Shown piece by piece: positions 18,482-27,579 of a stretch of DNA of 58,212 bases. Where the stretch lies: NCBI GenBank assembly GCA_905480235.1, contig CAJQPP010000145.1, positions 1 through 58,212 of the forward strand, read 5' to 3'. The position numbers and the translations under genes are program-made. Below the pieces are notes generated by a model. That model was not told where the DNA came from. It did not search any database and saw only the letters and a program-made list of their open reading frames with translations. Source of the DNA: an uncultured Pirellulaceae bacterium (GTDB lineage: Bacteria; Planctomycetota; Planctomycetia; Pirellulales; Pirellulaceae). How positions within the stretch are numbered: the first letter of the stretch is position 1; each line of letters begins with the position of its first letter.

Positions 18482-18793
18482 TTAAAATAAAGACCGCGCA
18501 AGCCTAACAGAGAGAAGAGCGGGCGTCAAAAATGCGGGTTGGTTGGCCCCGGTCTCCAACACATCGTCTCCGGCGACGGCGCCCGGCAGGTGTATGTTTG
18601 AAAGGTTTTCTACGTGTTCTCGTAAACCGGATCCAATAGAGATGGTTTCATCGTTACCGCTCGCGGTAGCCGGAGTAGTGTCGATCGCCAATTCACCAAA
18701 GATCAGGGCGATAACCTCGACGAAAGTGGTAACCGGAAACGCTTCCAATCGAGGCAGCACCGTAACCTCTAAACCGAGACGAAAGAAAGCCAA
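18482..18793 (-). pseudogene. Degenerate partial copy of dimethylarginine dimethylaminohydrolase
   Basis: A 103-codon frame aligns with the middle of the intact DDAH at 21058-21822: LGLEVTVLPRLEAFPVTTFV against LGLTVTVLPSEEAFPDSTFV, then ALIFGELAIDTTPATASGND against ALIFGELAIVTNPGAASRNG, and NIHLPGAVAGDDV against HIHPPGTLDGGDV. DNA similarity is also obvious. Conserved active-site residues are lost: FVED became FVEV and LDGGDV became VAGDDV. Both the N-terminal third and the C-terminal half with catalytic His and Cys are missing. It is a decaying duplicate. Confidence 0.8.
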
Positions 18794-19158
18794 TACAGAA
18801 AGATAAAAGGTGTTTGCGAACGGTTGTCATTTCCGGACCTTCCCCGTTTTTTTCGCAGCGCTTCCCCGGTGGGAAAGACAAAGGCATTTTGAATGCCGTT
18901 AAAACTCGGTTTGTAAGCCCGATTGCGAAGGCGATGAGTTACAGCGCTCAAAATTTGACAATCGTTCAAATTAGGGCCATCATGTCATCGGTCCTTAGAT
19001 GGAATCCCTGCCTGCCAGATGGGCGACGCATTGGATGAGAATATGGAATCCAGCAAGTCTCGTTCGACTCCCAAAAAAAACGTCTGAGGGATCCAAATGT
19101 TCGATAATGACGGACGCGATTATTTGTGACGAAATTTTCGTCTAGTGAGAGGTGTGTT
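18794..19158. other. Intergenic upstream of the selenocysteine MsrA gene
   Basis: Holds the promoter region and leader of msrA. An AGAGGTG ribosome site ends six bases before the chosen ATG. No other gene recognised. Confidence 0.4.
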
Positions 19159-19956
19159 ATGGATACGTGGAGGCGCGTTCTTGGAATCAGTGGCGTGGTT
19201 CTAATGAGTTTTTTTTTCTGCCAGCCCCACATTCAAGCTCAGGAGGTTGATCAGGAAAAAATACCTCCGATGGACCAAAACGTAACTAAGTCCTTTGAAA
19301 CGGCGACCTTTGGTTTAGGTTGATTTTGGACTCCAGATCCCCAGTTCGGGTCGGTCAAAGGCGTTTTAAGAACACGTGCCGGGTATGCGGGCGGCAAGAC
19401 AAAGAATCCAACCTATCGTTCCATCGGTGATCACACTGAAACTCTGCAGGTCGATTTCGATCCCGCGATTATCAGTTATTCCGAACTCCTGGAGGTGTTT
19501 TGGAAGGCACATGACCCATGTGAAACGCCTTCGAGTGCACAATACCAATCGCTCATTCTGACCCACAATTCAACTCAAGAAGAACTGGTCCGCGGGTCCC
19601 TAAAGGCGGAGAAGGCTAAGCGAGACACCGAAATTAAGACCCAAGTTGCTCAATTCCATTCGTTTACTTACGCCGAAAATCACCATCAGAAATTTCGTCT
19701 GCGGCGTCACAAAAACTTGTTAGAAGTACTGGCGACTATTTACCCGAATGGTAAAGAATTTGCAGATTCCACCGTTGCTATGCGCATCAATGCATTTTGT
19801 GGAGGCTGTGGAACTTTGAAAGATCTCAAATCGGAAATCGAACAGTACGACCTTCCGGAATCCGCGCAAGACTATCTTCTACAGCAAATCGGGCCGACGC
19901 TGGGGCCGAATACATCAGGGCGAAAGCCTCGATCACTCGGAGGAGCCATCGATTAA
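19159..19956 (+). CDS. msrA: Exported peptide-methionine (S)-S-oxide reductase with TGA-encoded selenocysteine
   Basis: 265 residues if TGA 19321-19323 is read as Sec55. Start 19159 has AGAGGTG six bases upstream and gives a signal peptide (MDTWRRVLGISGVVLMSFFF, cleavage near IQAQ). The core is MsrA throughout: ATFGLG-Sec-FWTPDPQFG equals family G-x-G-C-F-W, then GVLRTRAGYAGGKTKNPTY, HTETLQVDFDP, FWKAHDP, SAQYQSLIL and YAENHHQKFRLRRH. The TGA replaces the catalytic cysteine and nothing else is broken: the frame is open from 19126 to 19956. Extra cysteines at 121, 214 and 217 (FCGGCG) could resolve the selenenic acid. Sec-containing MsrA is known in Chlamydomonas and some clostridia. The enzyme repairs oxidised methionine, here probably in exported proteins. 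The alternative is a nonsense pseudogene, unlikely given the position. Confidence 0.85.
19329..19356 (+). promoter_or_regulatory. Candidate bacterial SECIS hairpin of msrA
   Basis: Starting six bases after the TGA, the core GATCCC / loop CAGTTC / GGGTC (19336-19352) pairs with one bulged T. CC/GG and GA/TC pairs, with small bulges, extend the stem. The loop guanine lies about 20 bases after the TGA, close to the spacing of E. coli fdhF. The loop contains G followed by T, but the stem is irregular, so this is a candidate only. Confidence 0.45.
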
Positions 19957-20340
19957 TCGCGACATTAAACGCAGATCCATCGGCACGGGGCGTTACGGAA
20001 TTACCGGATGAGCGCAGAAGGGAGTCAGGATGGATTCGGCAGAAAAGTGTGGCAGCCGCATGAACCACTCGCGATTCTTATTTCGTCTCGCTCAGGATGA
20101 GGTTTACGACTAAATCATCCAAATCGGTTCGCTTGAGGATACGAGAGATCGCCCGGTCGTCGGGTCCAACGCGTCATCTACACAGTTGCAAGGATTTCTC
20201 GCATAAACGACTGTTCGCGTGCCTTGTGTCAAAGAACTTTCTCCACATGTCGAGTCGTCTTTGAGCATCTATTTGATGGTAACCCTCTTTCAGTTTGATC
20301 TAGCTGATATGCATGTCACAGGAAACGACGTTCTAAAAAG
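19957..20340. other. Intergenic, nothing recognised
   Basis: Downstream of msrA. No strong terminator or gene-like frame seen. Confidence 0.35.
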
Positions 20341-20732
20341 CTAACCACCGGCCATGGGAAAATAAGTCAGCTCCGAAGCTGCTTGATAAATTGGGCCACG
20401 GGCGGTGAAGCGTCGGTCCGTTTGAAAAAACGTAGCCATAGATTCGACAGGACTCAACGCAACAAACCCATTCGTTATTTGGTGAGACGTCGCAGCAGAG
20501 ACCAAAGTACGTGAGATGCGGTGATTTTCTTCCGCAACGCCAAGGTTAACGTCGTGACCGGTGTAGCCCATCACTTCATTCCCGTATTTGAGTTAGGCAA
20601 AAGACCGCGTCCTGATATCAAAGAATTCGTTGGCTTGATTCGGCAGACCGTTGCACGCGTAAACTTCAAAACGCTCCGCTCCGGTGTTAGCTTCAATTGC
20701 AGGGGACGCAGTTTGCGCGCGAGGAAATGTTG
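20341..20732 (-). pseudogene. Decayed ORF of unknown family
   Basis: The minus strand reads protein-like for about 130 codons with one TAA at 20593-20595. Before it lie ASPAIEANTGAERFEVYACN and LPNQANEFFDIRTRSF. After it, in the same frame, lie YGNEVMGYTGHDVN and SHQITNGFVALSPVESMATF, ending ELTYFPMAGG. The family is not recognised. The TAA does not sit at an obvious catalytic residue. Probably the tail of a dead exported protein. Confidence 0.4.
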
Positions 20733-21057
20733 ATCAGGACTGGCATTCGGCCTAGGCAGCGAAGAACCACGGAACTCCAGGGGATGAAAGTACCGACGAT
20801 TAATTCAAACAAAGATTGACAAACAAAGCGAGCACCAGCGATTCGAAATTGAAGCCGTCACGCTGATGATAAAACAAATGTTGGGGCGGCGTTTTGCACA
20901 GGAAACACTTTCTGGATCCAATGTTGTAAGCCACAGCGGGTGGGTGGTGCTCACTGACAACAACGTGACGCTTATAACCCTGGTTATGTTTTCTGTCGAG
21001 TCAGCAAGGCGTATTTTGCTTAATAAGATTTCTGGAGCCGGTTACATTCTCGCGTCA
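20733..21057. other. Intergenic, nothing recognised
   Basis: Between the decayed ORF and the end of the DDAH gene. No gene or clear terminator identified. Confidence 0.35.
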
Positions 21058-21822
21058 TTAAAATCGAAGCGACAAACAACTCAATCCACCATCTAGTTTC
21101 CGAAATTCGGACGTGTCGACGATCACGACCCGATAGCCAATATTTTCGATCGCGGATGCGGTTTGGGGGAACCCTGCGGGAACCAAAACGCTCCCATTAA
21201 TGCAAACACAATTGGCAGCGTACGCCTCGTCTGGCGACACCTGAATTTGATGGAAAGCTCTCCAGATGGGTGCCTCGATAAATTCGCCGGCGACCAACAG
21301 GTTACCTTGATCCAAATAATTAACTCCGGTCTTGAGATGCAACATCTCCGCCATTTCTACCACTGCCCATTCCAATCCGGCATTCTGTAGATGTTTGCCC
21401 AATTGCTCGGCGCCAACACGATTGGTGCGTGATGAAAGCCCCACGTAAACCCGGTCACCGGTCCACATCACATCGCCTCCGTCTAGGGTGCCCGGGGGAT
21501 GTATATGTAAGAGGTTGGCAAAGTGCTTCAAAAGTGCCGGACGAATTGAAATCGTTTCACCATTTCGACTGGCGGCACCCGGATTGGTGACGATTGCCAA
21601 TTCACCAAAGATAAGAGCAACATCCTCTACGAAAGTGGAGTCCGGAAACGCTTCTTCCGAGGGCAATACCGTCACCGTTAAACCGAGATGCTCCAAGGCC
21701 AATACATAATTTGCATGCTGTTGGAGCGCTTTTTCGAAATTGACCTGTCCTAAATTGGCGCTGGTGATCCCCTGAGATAATGAGGGAGCGGGTGTACGGA
21801 CAATCGCGTGAGTGAACTGCAT
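21058..21822 (-). CDS. Dimethylarginine dimethylaminohydrolase (amidinotransferase superfamily)
   Basis: 254 residues, the usual DDAH length. It begins MQFTHAIVRTPAPSL as DDAHs do. Active-site segments are intact: STFVEDVALIFGE, the substrate loop PGTLDGGDVMWTGDRVYVGL, SSRTN, the catalytic-His segment LHLKTGVNYLD, and near the end the nucleophile Cys in AANCVCINGSVLVPAGFP. The enzyme hydrolyses N-omega-methylated arginines to citrulline plus methylamines; arginine deiminase-like activity is an alternative. Cytoplasmic, no signal peptide. A degenerate copy lies 2.3 kb away with the msrA gene in between, implying a local duplication. Confidence 0.88.
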   Translation of the reverse strand: MQFTHAIVRTPAPSLSQGITSANLGQVNFEKALQQHANYVLALEHLGLTVTVLPSEEAFPDSTFVEDVALIFGELAIVTNPGAASRNGETISIRPALLKHFANLLHIHPPGTLDGGDVMWTGDRVYVGLSSRTNRVGAEQLGKHLQNAGLEWAVVEMAEMLHLKTGVNYLDQGNLLVAGEFIEAPIWRAFHQIQVSPDEAYAANCVCINGSVLVPAGFPQTASAIENIGYRVVIVDTSEFRKLDGGLSCLSLRF

Positions 21823-21978
21823 GGGATCTTAAACGGCATTCAGGAAGGGTGGGTTCGGGGACAATGTCAGGCCGATCTTGAGCGAGGGGATACCAGCAAC
21901 GTTTTTCTTCAAAATGGCCTCCCTGCCCTATCGGTGGTGAAAGCCATTTTATGCTCCACAGCGGTTGCTCTTGGATGA

Positions 21979-22782
21979 TTAACTTTTAGGGTTTTCCCGA
22001 ACCGTTCGTCGCCGTCCGGGGAAAAAAGCGTTCGTTGTTTGGATATACTCGCGATAACCAGGCCGCCGTTGACTGATGTCCTTTTCCAATAATGCAACGC
22101 CGGAGACTTTAATCAAAAGAAACGACATGAATGCGGGACTTAGGATGGTCCACATCACACCACTGGCGCAAGCCACAAAGTAGTGTCCCCACCACACCAT
22201 AAAGTCTCCAAAGTAGTTGGGATGTCGCGTCAGTCCCCAAAGTCCACGATCCATGACCTGCCCTTTATTGGCGGGGTCCGATTTAAAACGGGCCATTTGA
22301 TAATCTCCCACCGATTCAAAAATAAACCCGACCAGCCAGACGATAACGCCCACAGCATCCAACCAACCAAGGGCCTCCCCTGCGCCATAAAACATTCCGG
22401 CTTGGATGGGCAAGGCCACAAACCACATGATGACGCCTTGCAGAAAGAAAACACTTAGCAGGCTATACCACCAAAATCTCGTCCCATGTTTTTCGCGCAT
22501 AGCGCCATAACGACGATCTTCGCCTTTGCCCCGATTCCTTAAAGTCAGATAGATACTCAAGCGACAGCCCCAGATAACCACCATTCCCATTAGTAACCAT
22601 GCTCGCGGATCTGGTGTCTCGGTCAACAAAAAGGAGACAACCGAGAGGATAGCAAAGCCGGCTCCCCAAAACGGATCGACGATCGACGCATCTTTGCAGA
22701 TGACGCTGATGTTCCATAATACCGCCATCATTCCCAAAGCAACGGCTAGGTTGATAAGGATAAATAATACAAAACTCGTCAT
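21979..22782 (-). CDS. DUF1295 / steroid 5-alpha-reductase-like integral membrane protein
   Basis: 267 residues with about six or seven hydrophobic helices. The diagnostic part is the C-terminal half: DRGLWGLTRHPNYFGDFMVW WGHYF is the conserved R-x-P-N-Y-F-G motif of DUF1295 and isoprenylcysteine-methyltransferase-like enzymes, and GYREYIQTTNAFFP is the typical ending. The N-terminal SIVDPFWGAGF segment is also family-like. Members are predicted NADPH-dependent reductases of lipid-like substrates; the substrate here is unknown. An AGAGAG ribosome site precedes the ATG. No obvious operon partner. Confidence 0.88.
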   Translation of the reverse strand: MTSFVLFILINLAVALGMMAVLWNISVICKDASIVDPFWGAGFAILSVVSFLLTETPDPRAWLLMGMVVIWGCRLSIYLTLRNRGKGEDRRYGAMREKHGTRFWWYSLLSVFFLQGVIMWFVALPIQAGMFYGAGEALGWLDAVGVIVWLVGFIFESVGDYQMARFKSDPANKGQVMDRGLWGLTRHPNYFGDFMVWWGHYFVACASGVMWTILSPAFMSFLLIKVSGVALLEKDISQRRPGYREYIQTTNAFFPGRRRTVRENPKS

Positions 22783-23157
22783 GACAGAGGCTCTCTTTAC
22801 GATGTTGTTGCTTGCTCAACTATTGGTTGTATCGACCCGCTTAGATTGCTGCAATCGGGATGGGTAAAGCGGGGAATCGAGTATTTGGTATGAAGAGGTT
22901 GGATGGGCCCTGGGCAGAAAAATTTAGGGATCACCTTTTTGGAGGCACCGTTAATTAAAGGATTGGCAAGGATTTCAAGCAGGGCAAGGCGATTGAATTT
23001 CAAGCGGATTTGATCGAGAATCTTTTGACAGGGCGGTGGAAGCATGATGTATTGGTTTTGGATGCGGTCCGTTAACAGAGGAACGCACACTGGCGAGTGT
23101 TGGCCAGCCAATTAAAAGCGGCAAACGGGTCTTCGTGAAAAGGGGAGAATAAGGCAA
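22783..23157. other. Intergenic between divergent genes
   Basis: A 104-codon minus-strand frame (22797-23111) has no recognisable family. Otherwise nothing seen apart from the AAGG ribosome site before 23158. Confidence 0.35.
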
Positions 23158-24024
23158 ATGGACCGAAGAAAATTTCTGCAGGCAGCCTCGGCGACTGGTT
23201 TATCAATTTCGGCGGCGAGTTTCGGAAGTTCCGTGCCTCACCCCGCTTCCGAAGAGCGATTCTTTCGCACCATTTCTTACAACGTGCTAGCCTTGCGAGG
23301 TTACCCGGAGCGGAAGGAGAACAAGTCGCGATTGAAGTTAGCTCGACCGCAAATGATTCAACGTCTTGCATTAGAACTCTCGTTGTACGAGCCGGATTTG
23401 ATTACGTTTCAGGAATCGCCATCCGAAAAAACGGTTGCGCGAATTGCCGAATTGATGGGAATGAAATACACCTGTTTTCCGGGCGGATTTCCTGGAACCG
23501 TTCTCAGTAAATATGAGATAACGGACTCGAGCAATTGTCCCATTGTCGACAATGGCAGTCGCCCAAAGAACCTGTTCACGCGCCATTGGGGCAGAGCAGT
23601 ACTGGGTCTGCAAGGTCAGGAACTAGTCGTTTACAGCGCCCATCTGCACCCTTCCAAACAAGATGTTCGGGAACAGGAAGTCAATGCAATGCTGGAATTC
23701 ATGTCGGCCGATCTGAAGGACGGCAGAAATGTGATTTTGCAGGGTGACCTGAACATGGAACCAGACAATCCCTTGTACCAGCGGTGGAGGACTGCGGGCT
23801 TGCAGGACGCTTTTGTGGCCAAGGGGACCGGGAATGGGTTGACGATCAGTGCAACAGATCGGCGGTCTAGGATCGATTACATCTGGTCAGCTGGTCCTTT
23901 GCTGGCTGGCTTGACAGATTGTCGCGTCCTAGCCGAAGGCAATTTTATCGATCATGCATCCGACAAAGCTGGATTTGCATTGAGTGACCATTTGCCAGTG
24001 ATGGCAACGTTTGAATTGAAATAA
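23158..24024 (+). CDS. Tat-exported endonuclease/exonuclease/phosphatase (EEP) family hydrolase
   Basis: 288 residues. A Tat leader, MDRRKFLQAASATGL, is followed by a short hydrophobic stretch. The EEP fold is marked in order by ISYNVLA, the metal-ligand glutamate in LITFQES, YSAHLHPS, GDLNMEPDN (catalytic Asp and Asn), SRIDYIW and the terminal SDHLPVMATF with the catalytic His. The superfamily contains Mg-dependent nucleases, inositol-phosphate and sphingomyelin phosphodiesterases. Small exported versions are common in planctomycetes and usually lack a known substrate. AAGG lies about five bases before the ATG. It converges on the symporter gene with only 22 bases between. Confidence 0.88.
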   Translation: MDRRKFLQAASATGLSISAASFGSSVPHPASEERFFRTISYNVLALRGYPERKENKSRLKLARPQMIQRLALELSLYEPDLITFQESPSEKTVARIAELMGMKYTCFPGGFPGTVLSKYEITDSSNCPIVDNGSRPKNLFTRHWGRAVLGLQGQELVVYSAHLHPSKQDVREQEVNAMLEFMSADLKDGRNVILQGDLNMEPDNPLYQRWRTAGLQDAFVAKGTGNGLTISATDRRSRIDYIWSAGPLLAGLTDCRVLAEGNFIDHASDKAGFALSDHLPVMATFELK

Positions 24025-24046
24025 ACGTTTCGAACGGGAGGTCGAT

Positions 24047-25879
24047 TTAGACCTTGTCCGTTTCGTTATTTCCACTCGCCAATGCCGGGTCATTCTTCAG
24101 AGTGCCCCACACCAAGCCCTGTTGCCGGGCGGCTGGTTCCGGAGTCGTGAACAATGCTGTGACGATTCCGATCACCATGCAAACAACCATTCCAAAACAG
24201 GCCCGCATAAATTTGTATTGCTTCATGCCGCCCAACCAACCGGCATCCTCGCCAAGCTCGGCCATCGGCACTCCATGAGCAAACGGCGTGATAATCTCAG
24301 GTACGAATAATGAGAATCCTATCAACCCCATGCCTCCCACCATTGTGCAGATGGCCGCTTTGCGGGTGAACCTTTTCCAAAATACGCTTAATAACAACGT
24401 CACGACCAATGGCGGGGTGATGGCCGCGGTGAAGGCTCCATGAGCGTCATAGATAGAATCAAACATCATGAAAAGCGGAACCAAGAGCACGCCTAACAAG
24501 GTAACGAGGATGGCTGAAATCCTGGCTACCCGTAGCTGTTGCTTATCGGTCGATTCGGGTGCGAGATATTGTTTGTATACGTCGTTAACGACGATCGCGG
24601 ATACGGCGGTGATCAGCGTATCGACGGTGGACATTAATGCCGCGGTCAGCGCTGCCAGTAACAACCCAAAAACACCGGGTTGGCTAATAAATTCCGTTGC
24701 TACATAAAACGCTTGATCTGCTCTTAAATCGGCGGGCAAGTGCCCTGAATGAACCAATGCGCGAGCCACCCATCCGCCGCCGCCGACAACACAGGCTCCC
24801 AGGGTCATCAGAATGACCATCATGGCAAGCACTGCTTTCCGGCTCTCACCCAGTGAGCGAGCGGACATAAAGCGCATCATGATTCCCTGATTTAAAAAAT
24901 AGAACATGGCACTATTAGCGATGGCATCCTGCCAAAAAATACCGGCAGCCGGGAAACTGGACGTATTGTTGAATCCGGGGAATGCACGACGATTCTCGCG
25001 CGGCAAGTGATACCAGAATTCGGTAAATCCTCCCATGTATCGCATGCCAAGAAATAGGATCAGGGCCCCGGCCAGCAGTAACATAACCCCTTGCAACAAA
25101 TCGGTCATGATCACGCTGGTCTGTCCGCCGGCTGTTACGTAGGTGCAAGAAACCAAAGCCACGATCATTGCCGCCAAAGGAATATTCCAACCGAGCAAAG
25201 CGTTAAGGACTTTGCCCATCGTGAATAAGTTGACGCCTACATACCCGATTAAGTATCCCAATACACAAATGGTTGCCAGCAATCGTACGTTGCGATCAAA
25301 ACGGCGTTCGAAATACTCAGGTATGGAAGTGATGCGCGAAAAATAGAGAATCGGCAGCCAGCCAAAAAACAAAAGCGGAAACCAAATCCAATCGTTGAGA
25401 TAAGTTTGGCTGCTGGAAATTCCAAATTCAAAGCCCTTGCTTGAGTATTTCACAAAGCTGTACGAACCGACTGTCGTCGCAATTAAGCTAAAAGCGATCA
25501 ACCATCCGGAAAACCTTCTGCCTCCGAAAAAGAAGTCACTGGTTGTTTTTTGATTACGTGAAAACCAAGTGCCCACGGCAAGAATGGCTACGAAATAGCC
25601 AATCATGATCCCGTAATCCAGAGGCTGTCCTCGGGTGGATGCCTGCGGTTCAAGAATTTCTTCCGTCGGAGGACTATAGGATTGCGCCGGCAAGCTTTCC
25701 ATCGGCGCAAATTGCAATCCTGCCTGAATCGTCATAAAAAAACCGACCACGAACAGACAGACCAGCAGGTTGCGTAAACCTTTTCCCGACCCGTTGATGT
25801 AGCCAGCTCGATAGGCAAAGATCAGGCCGATCAAAAAGATAAGACCGCCGACTGAATAACAATAAACAAATGAGATCAT
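24047..25879 (-). CDS. Sodium:solute symporter (SSS family)
   Basis: 610 residues with two extra N-terminal hydrophobic segments before the usual SSS core. Core hallmarks: DYGIMIGYFVAILAVGTWFS, the TSDFFFGGRRFSGW loop, TVGSYSFVKYSSKGFEFG, the IPEYFERRF signature, YVTAGGQTSVIMTDLLQG, and in helix 8 ALMSTVDTLITAVSAIVVND with the Ser/Thr Na-site residues. About 14 helices in total. The family takes up sugars, carboxylates, amino acids or vitamins with Na+; planctomycete members of this shape often accompany carbohydrate catabolism, but the substrate here is not determinable. Inner membrane. Monocistronic by spacing. Confidence 0.9.
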   Translation of the reverse strand: MISFVYCYSVGGLIFLIGLIFAYRAGYINGSGKGLRNLLVCLFVVGFFMTIQAGLQFAPMESLPAQSYSPPTEEILEPQASTRGQPLDYGIMIGYFVAILAVGTWFSRNQKTTSDFFFGGRRFSGWLIAFSLIATTVGSYSFVKYSSKGFEFGISSSQTYLNDWIWFPLLFFGWLPILYFSRITSIPEYFERRFDRNVRLLATICVLGYLIGYVGVNLFTMGKVLNALLGWNIPLAAMIVALVSCTYVTAGGQTSVIMTDLLQGVMLLLAGALILFLGMRYMGGFTEFWYHLPRENRRAFPGFNNTSSFPAAGIFWQDAIANSAMFYFLNQGIMMRFMSARSLGESRKAVLAMMVILMTLGACVVGGGGWVARALVHSGHLPADLRADQAFYVATEFISQPGVFGLLLAALTAALMSTVDTLITAVSAIVVNDVYKQYLAPESTDKQQLRVARISAILVTLLGVLLVPLFMMFDSIYDAHGAFTAAITPPLVVTLLLSVFWKRFTRKAAICTMVGGMGLIGFSLFVPEIITPFAHGVPMAELGEDAGWLGGMKQYKFMRACFGMVVCMVIGIVTALFTTPEPAARQQGLVWGTLKNDPALASGNNETDKV

Positions 25880-26200
25880 GGATAATGCTCGTCGACTTCC
25901 GGGCCGCTGAATTGATCCTTAGATGGGTAAGATCCCAGACCTGCTGGGCAGGCAGTTTGAGAATGACATTATGACCATTTGGACGCGGTTATGCAGTCCC
26001 TCTGCTTTCACTGAATCTTATCAAACTTAATTTTGGAGCACGGACAGGAAATCGCACGACTTGGGCGAAGGTTTTCACCCTGGTTCTGCGGTACTTTTGG
26101 GCTTTGTGCCGGGGTGAAACAGGTAACGGCGTATGCGAATCTACGTGAGATTGGCAATCGAAGTAGTTTTTCAGGTTTCAGCGTTGGCTCTTCGCTGTTA
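25880..26200. other. Intergenic, nothing recognised
   Basis: Upstream of the symporter gene. A short inverted repeat (CTGC-TGG-GCAG) lies near 25940; significance unknown. Confidence 0.35.
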
Positions 26201-27514
26201 CTACTCGTTGCTGATACGGATTAGTTCATTGGCGGTGCGTACAAGCAAATCGTTATCAATAGGGCAAGGGCTGGCATAAATGCCGGAACCGAAATCATAT
26301 TCGTGGACGACCTCTAATTCTTCGCCGATTTTGATCACCACAAATTGGCCGTCTCGGTTGCCCAGGTAGAGATGTTCCGCCGCAAGCAACGGGGATGAGG
26401 ACATGTTTCCGATTGTACGGAACCGTTTCATAAGGGTGCCATCTTGTGGGTCGTGCACGGTAAATACGCCGCGGTCGCCAGCCGAATAGATCATTCCATT
26501 ATGCACGACAAACGACGACATCGCGGGCGCCCCACGTTGTCGCCACTTTAATGATTCCTCAACCTTAAGTTCCCCTTTTCCGCTGGGGTCGCAGCCGACG
26601 AATTCGTTGTAATTATAACCCGTCACGAAAACTAGCGTCCCGTCAATCAACGCTGGCATCCCTGTAATCGAATATCCATCGCCATAATTGAGACGCCAAA
26701 TTTCTTCGCCGCTGAGTGGGTTATATCCACATATCCAGTTCGCTCCGGTAACGATTACCTGTTGTTGTCCATTGACCTCCCGGACGATCGGCGTGCAATA
26801 GGATTTCTTGAACTCGCCATTCTCCGCGTTGATGGGCGGACGATTGGTTTTCCAGGCTTGCTTGCCAGTTTGTAGATCGACACCAGCCAGGAATTGCTGG
26901 TCGTATCCGTCGCAGACTAAAATCACGCTGTCCCCAACGACGATAGGGGAACTGCCGGGGCCCACGCTGTGATTAATATCGTATTCCGTCTTCCAGATTT
27001 CTTCCCCCGTTTTGGCGTCTAGACACCAAGTCCCATAATTTCCGAAATGACAAACAACTTTCCCATCTGCAATGACGGGTGTCGGGGAGGCATAGGAATT
27101 CATGGGGTTAATCGGTTGAGTATCCGTCGATTTTCCTAACTCGATCTTGTGAATGAGTTCTCCCGTCGCCAGGTCTACACACAACGCGTAAAACGTCACA
27201 GAAGCAGAGGCGGTCTTGATTTGCGCGAATTCCACACCCTCCAACTTCTTTTTAATGGCCTCTGGATCAGCTTTTTCATCAATGGCGGAAGTCATCCAGG
27301 CGACGCCGTCCGCATAAACTGGCGAAGACCATCCCCTCCCCGGTAATGTTGTCTTCCATTTGTAATTGTTGGGTGTCCACTGGGTGGGCAACTTTGTGGT
27401 GGTCGAGGCGGTGCCCTGTTCTCCTCGGAACTGTGGCCATTCTTGTGCCAAGCCAACGTGACTGACCAACAACGAGAGCGTAGAAATGATTCCGAGGATG
27501 CGAAAGAAATTCAT
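26201..27514 (-). CDS. Exported PQQ-like beta-propeller repeat protein
   Basis: The start at 27514 is preferred over the longer frame to 27634 because it begins a signal peptide (MNFFRILGIISTLSLLVSHV, cleavage after GLAQ) and leaves a 17-base tandem repeat outside the gene. The mature protein opens with EWPQFRGEQGTAST, the standard W-P-x-F-R-G start of this planctomycete family. Repeated blades follow, each ending in an A/E-x-W-K tryptophan-docking strand (TGEEIWKTEYD, TGKQAWKTNRP, SGEEIWRLNYG). The family resembles BamB and quinoprotein dehydrogenases, but the latter's catalytic residues are not visible. Periplasmic, function unknown. Confidence 0.85.
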   Translation of the reverse strand: MNFFRILGIISTLSLLVSHVGLAQEWPQFRGEQGTASTTTKLPTQWTPNNYKWKTTLPGRGWSSPVYADGVAWMTSAIDEKADPEAIKKKLEGVEFAQIKTASASVTFYALCVDLATGELIHKIELGKSTDTQPINPMNSYASPTPVIADGKVVCHFGNYGTWCLDAKTGEEIWKTEYDINHSVGPGSSPIVVGDSVILVCDGYDQQFLAGVDLQTGKQAWKTNRPPINAENGEFKKSYCTPIVREVNGQQQVIVTGANWICGYNPLSGEEIWRLNYGDGYSITGMPALIDGTLVFVTGYNYNEFVGCDPSGKGELKVEESLKWRQRGAPAMSSFVVHNGMIYSAGDRGVFTVHDPQDGTLMKRFRTIGNMSSSPLLAAEHLYLGNRDGQFVVIKIGEELEVVHEYDFGSGIYASPCPIDNDLLVRTANELIRISNE

Positions 27515-27579
27515 GGTGAAAGCCGAATCAAATTGCGGAATGATTAAAAACATCATGATGCGATATGAGCTGTTTGGGT

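Noticed and set aside
19126-19956. msrA as two separate genes (leader peptide ORF 19126-19323 and a later-start ORF 19495-19956)
   Set aside because: The 57 codons between TGA and the second ATG are open, in the same frame and densely conserved with MsrA, so the natural unit is one gene read through TGA.
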